Source: CAYGLF01 sp964350945
GTDB taxonomy: Bacteria; Chlamydiota; Chlamydiia; Chlamydiales; JAAZZY01
DNA: 64,000 nt
Direction: 5' to 3'
Assembly: GCA_964350945.1 (NCBI GenBank)
Contig: CAYGLF010000008.1
Coordinates: forward strand, 1-64,000
Shown: positions 8,349 through 17,477 of the stretch, one piece after another
How positions within the stretch are numbered: the first letter of the stretch is position 1
How the letters are laid out: the number at the start of each line of letters is the position of its first letter
The notes under the pieces: model-generated
Told to the model about the DNA's origin: nothing
Databases searched by the model: none
What the model saw: the letters and a program-made list of their open reading frames with translations, nothing else
Made by a program: the position numbers and the translations under genes

Positions 8349-9092
8349 TCAATAGATCACTCGATGTAAAAAAAGTCCGTGAGCAGGAGCTGGCATTCCA
8401 ATAGCACGTCTATTTCTTGAAGCAAAAAGAGCTTCTAGTGAATCCATCGAACGTCGTTTTTGTCCAATCTCTATCAAAACGCCTACAATATTACGCACCA
8501 TCTTATAAAGGAAGCCGTCTCCTTCAAACTCTAGACGAAAGCCACCCTCTTGCTTTACAAGTTCAAGTCTTTTAAGGTTGCGAAAGGGATTGGCAATCAC
8601 TTGATTCGAAACGCGGTGGTTCGCAAAAGTTGTAAAATCTTTATAGCCCACGAAATGGCAACAGGCTTGTTTCAATAGTTCTACACATAATGGGTTACGC
8701 ATATGCAGCCGATACGCTGAATTGATTGGATCTACAACTGGCAAATCCCAAAAATGATAATGATAGATTTTACCTCGAGCACTAAACCGGGCATGAAAAT
8801 CTAAGTCCGTCTCAAAGAGCTTATAAACACGAATGTCAGAGGGTAATAGACCATTAAGTGAAAGGAGCACTCTTTTTTCATCTAATGAATCTGCGGTTTC
8901 AAAATGAGCGACTTGCCCTTTAGCGTGCACCCCTCGATCAGTTCGCCCTGAACCAAAAATTGTAATAGGAGCCTGCAAAATAGTTGAGAGCGCTTTTTGA
9001 AGACTCTCTTGAATAGAGGGGGCGTTAGGCTGTATTTGCCAGCCACTATATTGCGTGCCGTCGTAAGAAACTTTAAGACAATAACGCTTCAT
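8349..9092 (-). CDS. truA: tRNA pseudouridine(38-40) synthase
   Basis: The 247-residue enzyme isomerises uridines 38-40 in the anticodon stem-loop of many tRNAs. The N-terminus has YDGTQYSGWQIQPN, and the catalytic motif GSGRTDRGVHAKGQVAHF contains the nucleophilic Asp of RTDRG. The C-terminal FLYKMVRNIVGVLIEIG helix is typical of TruA. Length and motifs are normal. Its start overlaps the end of ispD by 20 bases, which implies translational coupling; the same pair is adjacent in Chlamydia (from memory). Confidence 0.97.
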   Translation of the reverse strand: MKRYCLKVSYDGTQYSGWQIQPNAPSIQESLQKALSTILQAPITIFGSGRTDRGVHAKGQVAHFETADSLDEKRVLLSLNGLLPSDIRVYKLFETDLDFHARFSARGKIYHYHFWDLPVVDPINSAYRLHMRNPLCVELLKQACCHFVGYKDFTTFANHRVSNQVIANPFRNLKRLELVKQEGGFRLEFEGDGFLYKMVRNIVGVLIEIGQKRRSMDSLEALFASRNRRAIGMPAPAHGLFLHRVIY

Positions 9093-9774
9093 GTCCAGCC
9101 TTTGGCGTCTTTAAAATAGATTGAACCACCTGAAGATCTGAAGGAGTTGTAACTTTGATATTCAAAGAGTTACCTTTTACAAGACATGCTAAGCAGTTGA
9201 GTTTTTCTAATAACGATGTCTCATCTGTAACCTGCCACCCTTTCTCTTGAGCGATCAACAATCCTTTTTCGAGGAGATCTCTATGCACTACTTGTGGAGT
9301 TTGCACTTCCCAAATTCGCGAGCGTTCGAGTGTTTTCTCAATACGACCCGAAAGATCCACCTGCTTTAGGGTAGATGTGGAGGGCACTGCAAGAGCTGCC
9401 ACGCCATTTTCTAGAGCTAACTTAAAAAGTTCTTCAAAATAAAGTTCATCTACAAGGGGGCGGGCAGCATCGTGCACAAAAACTAGTTTTGATTCTTTTT
9501 TCAATGCTTTGAGACCATTACTAAGAGACTCTTGACGTAAGGTTCCGGGAGGGGCAAATGAAATTTGCTCATTGAGAGCAAAGGTAGCTTGATACGAAGG
9601 ATCACAGACAATGACGATTTCACCGATTAGAGGGCTTTTTAAAAAAGGGTTTAGGGCATGTTGGGCAATCGTTTGCCCTGATATTTCTATAAACTGCTTA
9701 GGCATCGCAGCTCCCATTCGGAGGCCTTTACCACCAGCGAGTAGAACCAAAGAAGCTTTTAAATGTGTTTTCAT
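9073..9774 (-). CDS. ispD: 2-C-methyl-D-erythritol 4-phosphate cytidylyltransferase
   Basis: This 233-residue enzyme couples CTP to methylerythritol 4-phosphate in the non-mevalonate isoprenoid pathway. The nucleotide-binding loop is LLAGGKGLRMG near residue 12, followed by PKQF. VFVHDAARPLV carries the conserved Asp/Arg pair, and ETSLLEK lies near the C-terminus. It lies upstream of truA in the same transcript with a 20-base overlap, and the SWIB gene starts 129 bases further upstream. Confidence 0.96.
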   Translation of the reverse strand: MKTHLKASLVLLAGGKGLRMGAAMPKQFIEISGQTIAQHALNPFLKSPLIGEIVIVCDPSYQATFALNEQISFAPPGTLRQESLSNGLKALKKESKLVFVHDAARPLVDELYFEELFKLALENGVAALAVPSTSTLKQVDLSGRIEKTLERSRIWEVQTPQVVHRDLLEKGLLIAQEKGWQVTDETSLLEKLNCLACLVKGNSLNIKVTTPSDLQVVQSILKTPKAGHEALLS

Positions 9775-9863
9775 TTGAAAGACAGGTTTTTAATTTATTA
9801 AAAACTACATATTATATATAAAAGAGTTATTTTTAAACAAAATTAGACTAGATGAGGAAGAAA

Positions 9864-9888
9864 GTGGAGCCACAAAGGGTCGCTCCAC
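9864..9888 (-). terminator. Hairpin terminator behind the SWIB gene
   Basis: On the minus strand GTGGAGC and GCTCCAC form a 7-bp GC-rich stem with an 11-base loop, followed by a pyrimidine run TTTCTTCC. It lies 15 bases after the SWIB stop codon and so separates that gene from ispD-truA. Confidence 0.6.
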
Positions 9889-9902
9889 ATAAAGATCTTA
9901 TT

Positions 9903-10166
9903 TTACGAAATAATATGCTTCGAAATTGCTTTTGTCATTTGGAACATATCACACCCTTTTTTCCCGATAATTTTGACTAGCTTGTCATCAGGTAGAATCA
10001 TACGTTTGTTGTTCTCATCTTGTCTTTTGTGTTTTTTAATGTAATCCCACATCTTTTTAACAACTTTGGTTCTAGGCATAGGGCCTTTTCCAACGATGTC
10101 TTCTAGCTCTTTCGTGAGCTTCATTGGCTTCATAAAAGCAGGCGTTTTTTTCTTTTCTGCTGGCAT
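9903..10166 (-). CDS. SWIB/MDM2-domain protein
   Basis: The 87-residue protein is almost entirely a SWIB domain, a fold found in eukaryotic chromatin remodellers and, among bacteria, notably in chlamydiae. The core runs from LEDIVGKGPMPRTKVVKKMW to GCDMFQMTKAISKHI, preceded by a Lys-rich N-terminus. Chlamydia carries a stand-alone SWIB protein in the same neighbourhood, next to prfB (from memory). A nucleoid-associated role is proposed for these proteins but is not shown by the sequence. A strong AAGGAGAACGATATG initiation region supports the start. Confidence 0.93.
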   Translation of the reverse strand: MPAEKKKTPAFMKPMKLTKELEDIVGKGPMPRTKVVKKMWDYIKKHKRQDENNKRMILPDDKLVKIIGKKGCDMFQMTKAISKHIIS

Positions 10167-10429
10167 ATCGTTCTCCTTACAAATCGGGTTTAAAATAATA
10201 ACTATACTTCTTTAAGTTTCAAACAGGGCCTTACCGCAAAGCCTTCGCATTTTTCATAATCAATCTTTTTAGCTCTGAATGTTTTTTTTAGTCAAAGGAA
10301 TTTATAAATTTGCGTATAGTATGCCCATATTTCCTAATAAATATAGAAAAAAGAATCCATTTTTTTAAAATGGTGGGTTGTGATAAGGACAAAACAAGGA
10401 TAAATTGGCGGAGGGGTCAAAAAATAGCT

Positions 10430-12619
10430 ATGACAAGTGTCCAACTATTAAAAGAACAGAGTAAATACCTTAAGTCAATTTTAGACGCGTTAAAAAATGA
10501 AAACAGTCTCAGCAACAAGAGATTTTTTCTAGAGCAGCAGGAAGCTACCCAGATTTTTTTACAAAAACCTAGTTTTATTACAGACTATTACTCGCAATCC
10601 ACTGAACAAGAAAAATTTGTTCTCGCATCCATTGCAACCATAGGACAAGCCCTGACACTTTTCCAGGTTCCAGAGCACCTTAGCGACACAAAAAAAAGAT
10701 TCCAAAAATTAATTGAACAGTTAATAAGCTTCGAAAATTTTTACCAAGAAATTGGAGGCATCTTGGGCTATCACCTCAAAGTCATTGACCTGCTGTGTGA
10801 AAAAGAAGAGCATAAAGCCAGTCCTAAAACCAAAAAAATTAGCCAAGCCCCGGGGATTTCCCTCCATGAAAACCTTGAAATTGCTGAAAAAGCCGCTATC
10901 GACGGCATCAAATCCTTACCCTTGATGGGTGAAATGTATCCTATTGGTGGCGCAGGAGATCGGTTGAATTTAACCGATGAAAAAACAGGAATCGCCCTAC
11001 CAACAGCAAAGTTAAACTTCTTGGGAGAGTCTCTTTTATCCCACATGATTCAAGATTTGCAGGCTAGAGAATATGTTCATTACAAAATTTATGGATCTCA
11101 GCTGGTCACTCCGATTGCCATGATGACTTCAGCAGCCAAAAATAATCACCAGTTTGTCCAACAAATTTGCTCTGAAAAAAAATGGTACCACCGCCCAGAG
11201 ACCAGCTATTTTCTGTTTGAGCAGCCCCTAGCCCCGGTCTTAACGACTGAAGGACAATGGGCTTTACTTGATAAGCTACAGCTTTTTTTAAAGCCCTCCG
11301 GTCATGGTGTGATCTGGAAACTTGCAAGAGACCTTAAAGTTTTTGACTGGTTCAGGAAGCAGGGAAGGGAAAAAGGACTTATCAGGCAGATGAATAACCC
11401 TATGGCTGGAGTTGACTTAGGCATTTTAGCCCTGATTGGACTTGGGTGCAAAACACACAAGTCTTTTGGGTTTGCCTCATGCCAGCGATTGGTACAAGCG
11501 GCAGAAGGGGTTAACGTTTTAGTAGAAGAAAACACTGAAAATAGCACCGAGTATGCCATTTCAAATATCGAATATACCGAGTTTGATAAATACCATTTAG
11601 AGGACAGACCCAGCCAACCTTCTAGCCGCTACTCACTTTTTCCCGCCAACACCAATATTTTGTTTATTGACTTCTTGGCTGTTGAAAATGCTCTTGAAAA
11701 GTGCCCCATTCCTGGAATGCTGATTAATATGAAGACAGAAGTCCCTATTATAGACGAGTCTGGAAACAAACATTTAGTTAAAGGGGGGCGATTAGAATCT
11801 ACTATGCAAAATATCGCCGACTTAATGACTCAACATCTAGACTCCCCTAAACAAGATATTGGCCCTTTAGAGCTTAGTACCTTCTTAACATACAATCGCC
11901 GCAGAAAAACCATTTCAGTTGCAAAAAAATCGTATCGCCCAGGGCAGCCTATTCAAGAAACTCCAGAAGGGTGCTACTATACCTTACTCCAAAATAACTT
12001 TGATCTATTTTCAAATTACTGCAATTTTTCACTTCCTCCAATTCCCCCTGAAGAGGATTTTATAAAAGCGGGGCCGAATGCACACCTTATCTTCCATCCC
12101 TCCTTAGGGCCCCTTTACTCAATCATTGCCCAAAAAGTTCAAAATGGCCGCCTCCATCACCGAGCAGAGATGGTCTTGAAAATTGCAGAGCTTGAAATCA
12201 AACAAATTGAGGTTGCTGGCAGTTTGATCATTGAAGCAAAGTGTCCGATGGGGCATTTGAATGAGAAGGACCTCCTTCAATACTCGAATCGCTCAGGAAA
12301 ATGTACCTTAATTAATGTAAACGTTCACAACAAAGGTATTGATTACTCTAAAGAGCCCCATTTCTCAAAAGGTCATATTGAACATCTTGAGTCTCTTTCA
12401 ATCTATCTTGAAGAAAATGCTGAATTTTTTGCTCAAGATGTCACATTTTCTGGAGATTTCAAAATCCACGTTCCTCAAAACACCCGAGTTATTGCCCACA
12501 TGCAGGATGGAGAAGTGATTTTTGATAAAGAAGTGATAGCATCCCCTACATGGCATTGGAAATATGAAATTATCAAAGACTCTAAAATCCGCCTAATCCG
12601 AGATAATGCTCGCAATTAA
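10430..12619 (+). CDS. UGP3-type UDP-sugar pyrophosphorylase-like protein
   Basis: The gene encodes about 729 residues. The nucleotidyltransferase signature GGAGDRLNLTDE begins at Gly173 with a PTAKLNFLG segment after it, as in eukaryotic-type UTP:sugar-1-phosphate uridylyltransferases. The following stretch (MTSAAKNNHQFVQQIC, then LFEQPLAP and PANTNILF, GGRLESTMQNIAD) closely recalls plant plastid UGP3, which makes UDP-glucose for sulfolipid; this is memory, not an alignment. The reaction would be UTP + glucose-1-phosphate to UDP-glucose, if activity is retained. The ATG at 10430 is chosen because GGAGGGG lies at 10410-10416, although the spacing is long; the frame is open upstream to a TTG at 10310. 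It stands between the SWIB gene and prfB, a spot filled differently in Chlamydia. Confidence 0.75.
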   Translation: MTSVQLLKEQSKYLKSILDALKNENSLSNKRFFLEQQEATQIFLQKPSFITDYYSQSTEQEKFVLASIATIGQALTLFQVPEHLSDTKKRFQKLIEQLISFENFYQEIGGILGYHLKVIDLLCEKEEHKASPKTKKISQAPGISLHENLEIAEKAAIDGIKSLPLMGEMYPIGGAGDRLNLTDEKTGIALPTAKLNFLGESLLSHMIQDLQAREYVHYKIYGSQLVTPIAMMTSAAKNNHQFVQQICSEKKWYHRPETSYFLFEQPLAPVLTTEGQWALLDKLQLFLKPSGHGVIWKLARDLKVFDWFRKQGREKGLIRQMNNPMAGVDLGILALIGLGCKTHKSFGFASCQRLVQAAEGVNVLVEENTENSTEYAISNIEYTEFDKYHLEDRPSQPSSRYSLFPANTNILFIDFLAVENALEKCPIPGMLINMKTEVPIIDESGNKHLVKGGRLESTMQNIADLMTQHLDSPKQDIGPLELSTFLTYNRRRKTISVAKKSYRPGQPIQETPEGCYYTLLQNNFDLFSNYCNFSLPPIPPEEDFIKAGPNAHLIFHPSLGPLYSIIAQKVQNGRLHHRAEMVLKIAELEIKQIEVAGSLIIEAKCPMGHLNEKDLLQYSNRSGKCTLINVNVHNKGIDYSKEPHFSKGHIEHLESLSIYLEENAEFFAQDVTFSGDFKIHVPQNTRVIAHMQDGEVIFDKEVIASPTWHWKYEIIKDSKIRLIRDNARN

Positions 12620-12674
12620 ACGTATTGCTTTTCTATAATTTTCTTTTTTACAAGTATTGTTTAAGTCCAAGCTC

Positions 12675-13556
12675 ATGAAGCGTTTTCTTGTCTGTCTGAT
12701 TGTCTTTTTTATTGCTTACCCTCTTCAGTCCGAAGCAACCCCTCTCCACTATGTAACCAAAGGTGCTGGCTCCCCGTTAATTTTTATTCATGGAGGACCG
12801 GGTAACAATCATCAATACTTTCTCCTTAGTATGGAAACACTAGCTTCTGACCACCAATTGATTTTCTATGATCAAAGAGGATCTGGAAAATCAATGACAC
12901 CGCTGAACTTAGAAGATCTTAATATCGAGCAGTTTGTTGAAGACCTAGAAGATTTACGAGCCTCACTTAATTTAGATCAATTTACAGCTGTTGGCCATTC
13001 ATGGGGAGCTTTGGTCGCCCTTGAGTATGCAATTAGCTACCCCGAGCATCTATCTTCTATGATTTTGCTCAACCCTCTTCCCGCCTCTACACAAGATATG
13101 AGCGCTTTTGCAGAAGAGGTTGAGACGCGTTTAAAAAACCCCAACAATCAATTTTTTGCCCTTCAACAATCCCCTTTGCTATTAGAAGGAGACCTCCCTA
13201 CATTGCAAAATTACTCTAAAGAGCTTTACAAAGAATTTTTTTTCAACCCCGATCAGATCTCAAAGCTAAATTTAGCCATAGAACCTCAGAGCGCTTTACA
13301 AGGTATGGTCATTTATCACTTTTTTGAAGAAACGCTTTTTAAAAGTGGGTTTGATTTTAAGTGGAAGCTTCATCAGGTACAAGCGCCGACGCTTATCATT
13401 CATGGAGACGCAGATCCCATCCCTTTGTGGACTGTCCAAGAAATAAGCCAAAAAATTCCTCAAGCAAAGCTTAAGGTTTTGGAAGACTGTGGCCATTTCC
13501 CACATATCGAAAAACCGCAACAACTTTTTAAAGAGATCCGAAATTTTTTAGATTAA
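12675..13556 (+). CDS. Exported alpha/beta hydrolase, proline iminopeptidase-like (S33)
   Basis: The gene encodes 293 residues from the ATG at 12675, with a signal peptide of about 21 residues (hydrophobic core CLIVFFIAYPL). The fold signature is clear: HGGPG oxyanion strand, YDQRGSGKS, the nucleophile elbow GHSWGA, an acidic residue in IHGDADPI, and the catalytic His in CGHFPHIE. HGGPG plus DQRGSG is typical of family S33 prolyl aminopeptidases, but related esterases share it, so the substrate is open. The signal peptide suggests periplasmic action. It follows the UGP3-like gene after 55 bases and may be cotranscribed. Confidence 0.8.
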   Translation: MKRFLVCLIVFFIAYPLQSEATPLHYVTKGAGSPLIFIHGGPGNNHQYFLLSMETLASDHQLIFYDQRGSGKSMTPLNLEDLNIEQFVEDLEDLRASLNLDQFTAVGHSWGALVALEYAISYPEHLSSMILLNPLPASTQDMSAFAEEVETRLKNPNNQFFALQQSPLLLEGDLPTLQNYSKELYKEFFFNPDQISKLNLAIEPQSALQGMVIYHFFEETLFKSGFDFKWKLHQVQAPTLIIHGDADPIPLWTVQEISQKIPQAKLKVLEDCGHFPHIEKPQQLFKEIRNFLD

Positions 13557-13661
13557 ATGGTCTCTCTAAATACTCTATCGATGAAAAAATAATTTTACTT
13601 AAAGCTTTTGAAATCATATCCTCTTTGCAAACTTATTAAACAGAAAACCATGGAGTTTTAA

Positions 13662-14267
13662 ATGAAGAAAAATAGTTTTGCCTTATGCCTTCTTATTGCA
13701 TTGGCTAGTTTCTCAAATGTTTTTGCCGGTCAACGAAATGAAAAAATGTATAAAGGTGAGCAGAGCCATAGCAATGGTTTTGCAATTTCCGCAGTTGCTG
13801 GAGATGCACCTTTAGCAGTTATAGGTTATTACTTTGGAGAGAACAACTGCGCTGGTGTCTTTGCTGGAGTCACCCCTTACGCCTCTCAAAATAACGTAGC
13901 GGGAATACAAAATAACTCCAACTGGACAACTTCATTTTTTGTATCTCCTGCCTACTTTCTTCCTCTGGCAAGAGAAAAATTAAGCAACAAACTTTTTCTA
14001 AGAAACGACTTTGCTTATAGTATGCTTTTTGGACAAAACCCTACCGATAACACCAAGATCAAATCCTCCTGGAACGTTGCATGGCTTATGGGTTTTGAAT
14101 ATCGTTTTAATCCTAATATCTACCTCTCTATATTTGGTACGATGCTAGGATATGGGGAATCTAAATACGCGAATCCAACATCCCCCTTTCCTGAGATTAC
14201 CAAATCTACACAGTGGAATTGGAATATCTTAAATGGGGCATGCATTTCTTTGACTTACAAAATATAA
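13662..14267 (+). CDS. Small secreted beta-rich protein, possible outer-membrane barrel
   Basis: The 201-residue product has a clean signal peptide (cut after VFA, residue 22). The rest alternates aromatic and small residues in short strands (AVIGYYFGEN, TSFFVSPAYFLPL, VAWLMGFEYRF, IYLSIFGTMLGYG), suggesting an 8-stranded outer-membrane barrel. There is no C-terminal Phe, which weakens the barrel call. No family is recognised. GGAG stands upstream of the ATG, and a strong terminator follows the stop, so it is probably a single-gene unit. Confidence 0.55.
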   Translation: MKKNSFALCLLIALASFSNVFAGQRNEKMYKGEQSHSNGFAISAVAGDAPLAVIGYYFGENNCAGVFAGVTPYASQNNVAGIQNNSNWTTSFFVSPAYFLPLAREKLSNKLFLRNDFAYSMLFGQNPTDNTKIKSSWNVAWLMGFEYRFNPNIYLSIFGTMLGYGESKYANPTSPFPEITKSTQWNWNILNGACISLTYKI

Positions 14268-14287
14268 TTTCTTGTAAGTTTTGATTT

Positions 14288-14311
14288 AAAGGGCCCACAT
14301 GGGCCCTTTTT
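14288..14311 (+). terminator. Rho-independent terminator
   Basis: The arms AAAGGGCCC and GGGCCCTTT form a 9-bp stem with loop ACAT, followed by T residues. It lies 20 bases after the stop of the small secreted protein and isolates it from prfB. Confidence 0.85.
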
Positions 14312-14471
14312 AGTCCCTATATTTTGAATTGCATTCAAAAAGAAACTACCACGCAGTAAACTCTACGACCTTCATCTGATACGTTACTCATTTTAATATT
14401 AGCTCCTCCCTTGCGTTGACTTTTTACCATTTTTCAGCTACATTCTCCCCTTTAAACATAAGGAAACCCCT

Positions 14472-15570
14472 GTGAACGAAGACATCCAAAACCGCTTAGA
14501 ATCCATCCACACTCGTCTCCAACACATGTCGGGGTATCTTTGACCTCGCTAGCAAAGAAAAAAAGGTTCAAGAGCTCGAAAAAGAAATGAGCGAGCCCTC
14601 TTTTTGGGACGACCAAAGCGAAGCTCAGAAAACAATTCAATCATGCAATGCTCTTAAAGCCTGGACCGAACCCTACCGAGATTTAAGCAATCGCTACCAA
14701 ACAACTGCCGAGATGTTTCCAGATGCCTACGAGATGCAGGACCAAGAGCTGATTCAAGATTTGATAGAAGAACTTAAAAAAATGGAACATTCGCTCGAGG
14801 AACTTGAAACACGTAAAATGCTTTCGGGAGAGCTCGATAATAAAAACTGTTTTTTAAGCATTAATGCAGGAGCTGGAGGCACCGAATCGTGTGATTGGGC
14901 AGAAATGCTCCTTCGAATGTATCAAAAGTGGTCTTTAAAAAAAGGCTGGAAGAGCGAGTTGATTGACTCTTTAAATGGTGATGTCGCAGGGATTAAAAGC
15001 GCGACTATAAAAATTATGGGACCTTTTGCCTACGGCCATGCTAAAGCTGAAAAAGGAGTCCACCGGCTGGTTCGAATCTCCCCTTTTGACAGTAACGCCA
15101 AAAGGCACACCAGCTTTGCCTCTGTAGACATTACCCCTGAGATTGAAGATGATATTGATATTGATATCAAACCTGAAGAAATCCGCATTGATACCTACCG
15201 CGCCTCTGGAGCGGGCGGCCAGCATGTGAATAAGACGGATTCAGCAGTGCGTATTACCCACCTGCCAACCAACACGGTAGTCTCTTGCCAAAATCAACGG
15301 AGCCAATTGCAAAACAAAGAGACATGTTTTAAAATATTGCGCTCAAAACTCTACGAAAAAGAGGTGCAAGAGCGCGAGCAAAAGCTACAAAAGATTGGCG
15401 GAGAGAAAAAAGATATAGGCTGGGGCAGCCAAATCCGCAATTATGTTTTCCACCCCTACTCTTTGGTTAAAGATACGCGTACTGGCCACCAAGAAGGAAA
15501 TGTCCAAGCTGTTATGGACGGTGAAATTGACCCTTTTATTATTAAATACCTCAAAGAATATGGATCATGA
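14472..15570 (+). CDS. prfB: Peptide chain release factor 2 (with programmed +1 frameshift)
   Basis: RF2 releases the peptide at UGA and UAA stops. Translation starts at GTG 14472 (AAGGA eight bases upstream), runs 23 codons to an in-frame TGA at 14541-14543, and continues in the +1 frame from GAC at 14542. The join 14472..14540 plus 14542..15570 gives 365 residues, the usual RF2 length. The long frame contains GAGGTESCDWAEML, the tripeptide anticodon region, and the GGQ motif in SGAGGQHVNKTDSAVRITH. The stop overlaps the next gene by four bases (ATGA). The frameshift makes RF2 production depend on its own level. Confidence 0.97.
14528..14544 (+). promoter_or_regulatory. RF2 autoregulatory +1 frameshift site
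   Basis: The slippery sequence TATCTTTGAC (CTT followed by TGA C) is the classic site at which the ribosome slips to read GAC. The upstream internal Shine-Dalgarno element is weaker than the usual AGGGGG: here it reads TCGGGG. Confidence 0.95.
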
Positions 15571-16073
15571 CCAAAAAAGTAAAAGATTTAGAAATTCGAT
15601 TTTCAGATACAAGCATTGAAGAGCATCTACGAGAATGGTTTAATGAACCTGGCGTTTTACGCTGGTACCCCTGCCAAGAAAAAAAAGAAGTCGAAGATAC
15701 AGTCAAAATGTTGACAAGCTTCACGCGATGGAGGTGTGCTCTTACAGCCTTTGTTAAGGATAAGCCCGTGGGTTTTGCAGTTCTCTTTTTGCATGCTTAT
15801 AAAAAAATTGCCCATCAGTGCCTGTTTGGGATGTTAGTGGATTCCGACTACCGCAATCAGGGCATCGGAACACAACTTGTAATGCACATCTTAGAGCTTG
15901 GTAAAAAGAACTTTAACCTCGAGGTGATGTATTTAGAGGTTTTTGAAGGCAACCCCGCTATCAATCTCTATCGTCGCCTTGGATTTAGGGAGGTCGGTTA
16001 TCATAAATATTGGCTCAAGGAAGATGACGGATCTTATAGAAGTAAAATTGTAATGGAAAAGGTTTTAAATTAG
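15567..16073 (+). CDS. GNAT-family N-acetyltransferase
   Basis: The 168-residue protein transfers an acetyl group from acetyl-CoA. Motif A is visible as MLVDSDYRNQGIGTQLV (acetyl-CoA pyrophosphate loop QGIGT), and LEVFEGNPAINLYRRLGF is the typical C-terminal strand-helix. The acceptor is unknown; it is not clearly RimI or RimJ. It overlaps prfB by four bases (ATGA), so the two are translationally coupled; an acetyltransferase follows prfB in Chlamydia as well (from memory). This raises the possibility of a translation-related substrate, which is inference. Confidence 0.87.
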   Translation: MTKKVKDLEIRFSDTSIEEHLREWFNEPGVLRWYPCQEKKEVEDTVKMLTSFTRWRCALTAFVKDKPVGFAVLFLHAYKKIAHQCLFGMLVDSDYRNQGIGTQLVMHILELGKKNFNLEVMYLEVFEGNPAINLYRRLGFREVGYHKYWLKEDDGSYRSKIVMEKVLN

Positions 16074-16748
16074 ATGACGCTCATGGCCTTGCAAGCGGCC
16101 TTAAGTTCGCTTACGAAAAAAAAAGTGCTCTTAACTGTAAATAAAAATCGCTCCACGATGATCCGTGTCTTAGCAAAAAAGTTCAGATCAATACACCTTT
16201 CAATTCACCAGATGTTCTTAGAGTCTACAGAAGTTGAGATTAAGGCTTTAGCCAAACTGATTACCCAAAAAAAAGATTCAACAACCACTGCCATTTTACA
16301 TGACTTTATCGATAAAAAGTCCCCCCACTACCTTACTTTAAACCCTCCTAATAAGCAAAATTTTCAAACTCAGGGAGATGAACACCACTTAAAAGAGTTG
16401 TATGACAAAGTAAATGACACTTATTTTCAAGGATCACTCAACCTTTCTATTACCTGGTTTGGAAAAAAAGACCATTCTCCTAAGCGCCAGATAACCTTTG
16501 GCCTCTACCACGATTCTATGCAATTGATTAAAATACACCGGCTTTTAGACTGGACACATGTTCCTAGCTTGTTTGTTGAATATGTTATTTTTCATGAGAT
16601 GCTCCATAAGTTACATCGCCCACAAATCACAGCCAGCGGCAGACGCTCGATTCATACCCGAGAGTTTAAAGCTCATGAAAAAAAATTTCTTTTCTATAAA
16701 CAAGCCAAACTTTTTGAAAAAAAAATTAAACAGCAGATTTTTAAATAA
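16074..16748 (+). CDS. SprT-like zinc metalloprotein
   Basis: The 224-residue protein carries a SprT-like core: VNDTYFQGSLNLSITWFG is the family's N-terminal signature, and HEMLHKLH holds the HExxH zinc site (His174, Glu175, His178). A basic C-terminus follows. SprT/Spartan-like proteins include DNA-protein-crosslink proteases, but the function of small bacterial members is not established. The ATG at 16074 abuts the stop of the acetyltransferase gene, so they form one operon; ATG 16083 is an alternative start. The N-terminal 90 residues resemble nothing I know. Confidence 0.75.
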   Translation: MTLMALQAALSSLTKKKVLLTVNKNRSTMIRVLAKKFRSIHLSIHQMFLESTEVEIKALAKLITQKKDSTTTAILHDFIDKKSPHYLTLNPPNKQNFQTQGDEHHLKELYDKVNDTYFQGSLNLSITWFGKKDHSPKRQITFGLYHDSMQLIKIHRLLDWTHVPSLFVEYVIFHEMLHKLHRPQITASGRRSIHTREFKAHEKKFLFYKQAKLFEKKIKQQIFK

Positions 16749-16760
16749 GGGAAATACGTT

Positions 16761-17477
16761 ATGGCAGGACATAGTAAATGGGCTAATATTAAACACCGTA
16801 AAGACCGCGCTGATAAAGCGAAGGGGAAAATCTTCTCTAGAATTGCTAAAGAGATTATCAGTGCTGTTAAGTTAGGAGGAGTAGATGCCAAAAGTAATAC
16901 TCGACTTAGGCTCGCTTTACAAAAAGCAAAAGCGGCAAATATGCCCAATGATAATATTGAACGTAATATCAAAAAGGCTTCTTCTAAGGACCAATCAAAT
17001 TACGATGACTTAACCTATGAGCTCTACGCTCATGGGGGCGTTGGGTTGGTCGTGGAGGGAATGACCGACAATCGCAATCGCTTTGCTTCTGAGGTGCGCA
17101 TTGCCACCAATAAAAAAGGTGGTAATGTGGCAAACCCGGGCTCCGTGACTTTTAATTACGACAAAAAGGGGGTCTTGCAAATAGAGAAAAATGACATTGA
17201 TTCCGATGAAATTTTTACTGCTGCAATTGATGCGGGCGCCCAAGACTTTGATCAAGAAGATGAGCTATATATCATTATCACGGCTCCCGAAGATCTTTTT
17301 TTAGTAAAAGAAAAACTAGAAGAGCTCTCTTATACCTGCTGTGAGGCTAATATCGTAATGATCCCAAAAGTTTTTGTGAAATGTTCTGCTGAAGACCAAG
17401 AAGCGAACTATGCGTTAATCAACTGGTTAGAAGATATCGAAGATATCGATATGGTCTATCACAATATGGAAACGTGA
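16761..17477 (+). CDS. yebC: YebC/PmpR-family protein (TACO1-like)
   Basis: The 238-residue protein is a full-length YebC: the start MAGHSKWANIKHRK and the segments NMPNDNIERNIKKA and YELYAHGGVGLVVE are diagnostic. The family was described as transcription regulators and more recently as ribosome-associated factors that help translation of proline stretches. It ends the prfB-GNAT-SprT run, and its stop overlaps the pabB start (TGATG). Confidence 0.96.
   Translation: MAGHSKWANIKHRKDRADKAKGKIFSRIAKEIISAVKLGGVDAKSNTRLRLALQKAKAANMPNDNIERNIKKASSKDQSNYDDLTYELYAHGGVGLVVEGMTDNRNRFASEVRIATNKKGGNVANPGSVTFNYDKKGVLQIEKNDIDSDEIFTAAIDAGAQDFDQEDELYIIITAPEDLFLVKEKLEELSYTCCEANIVMIPKVFVKCSAEDQEANYALINWLEDIEDIDMVYHNMET

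Noticed and set aside
14472..14587. prfB as a pseudogene broken by a frameshift
   Set aside because: The break is the standard RF2 programmed site (CTT TGA C), and the joined product has full length.
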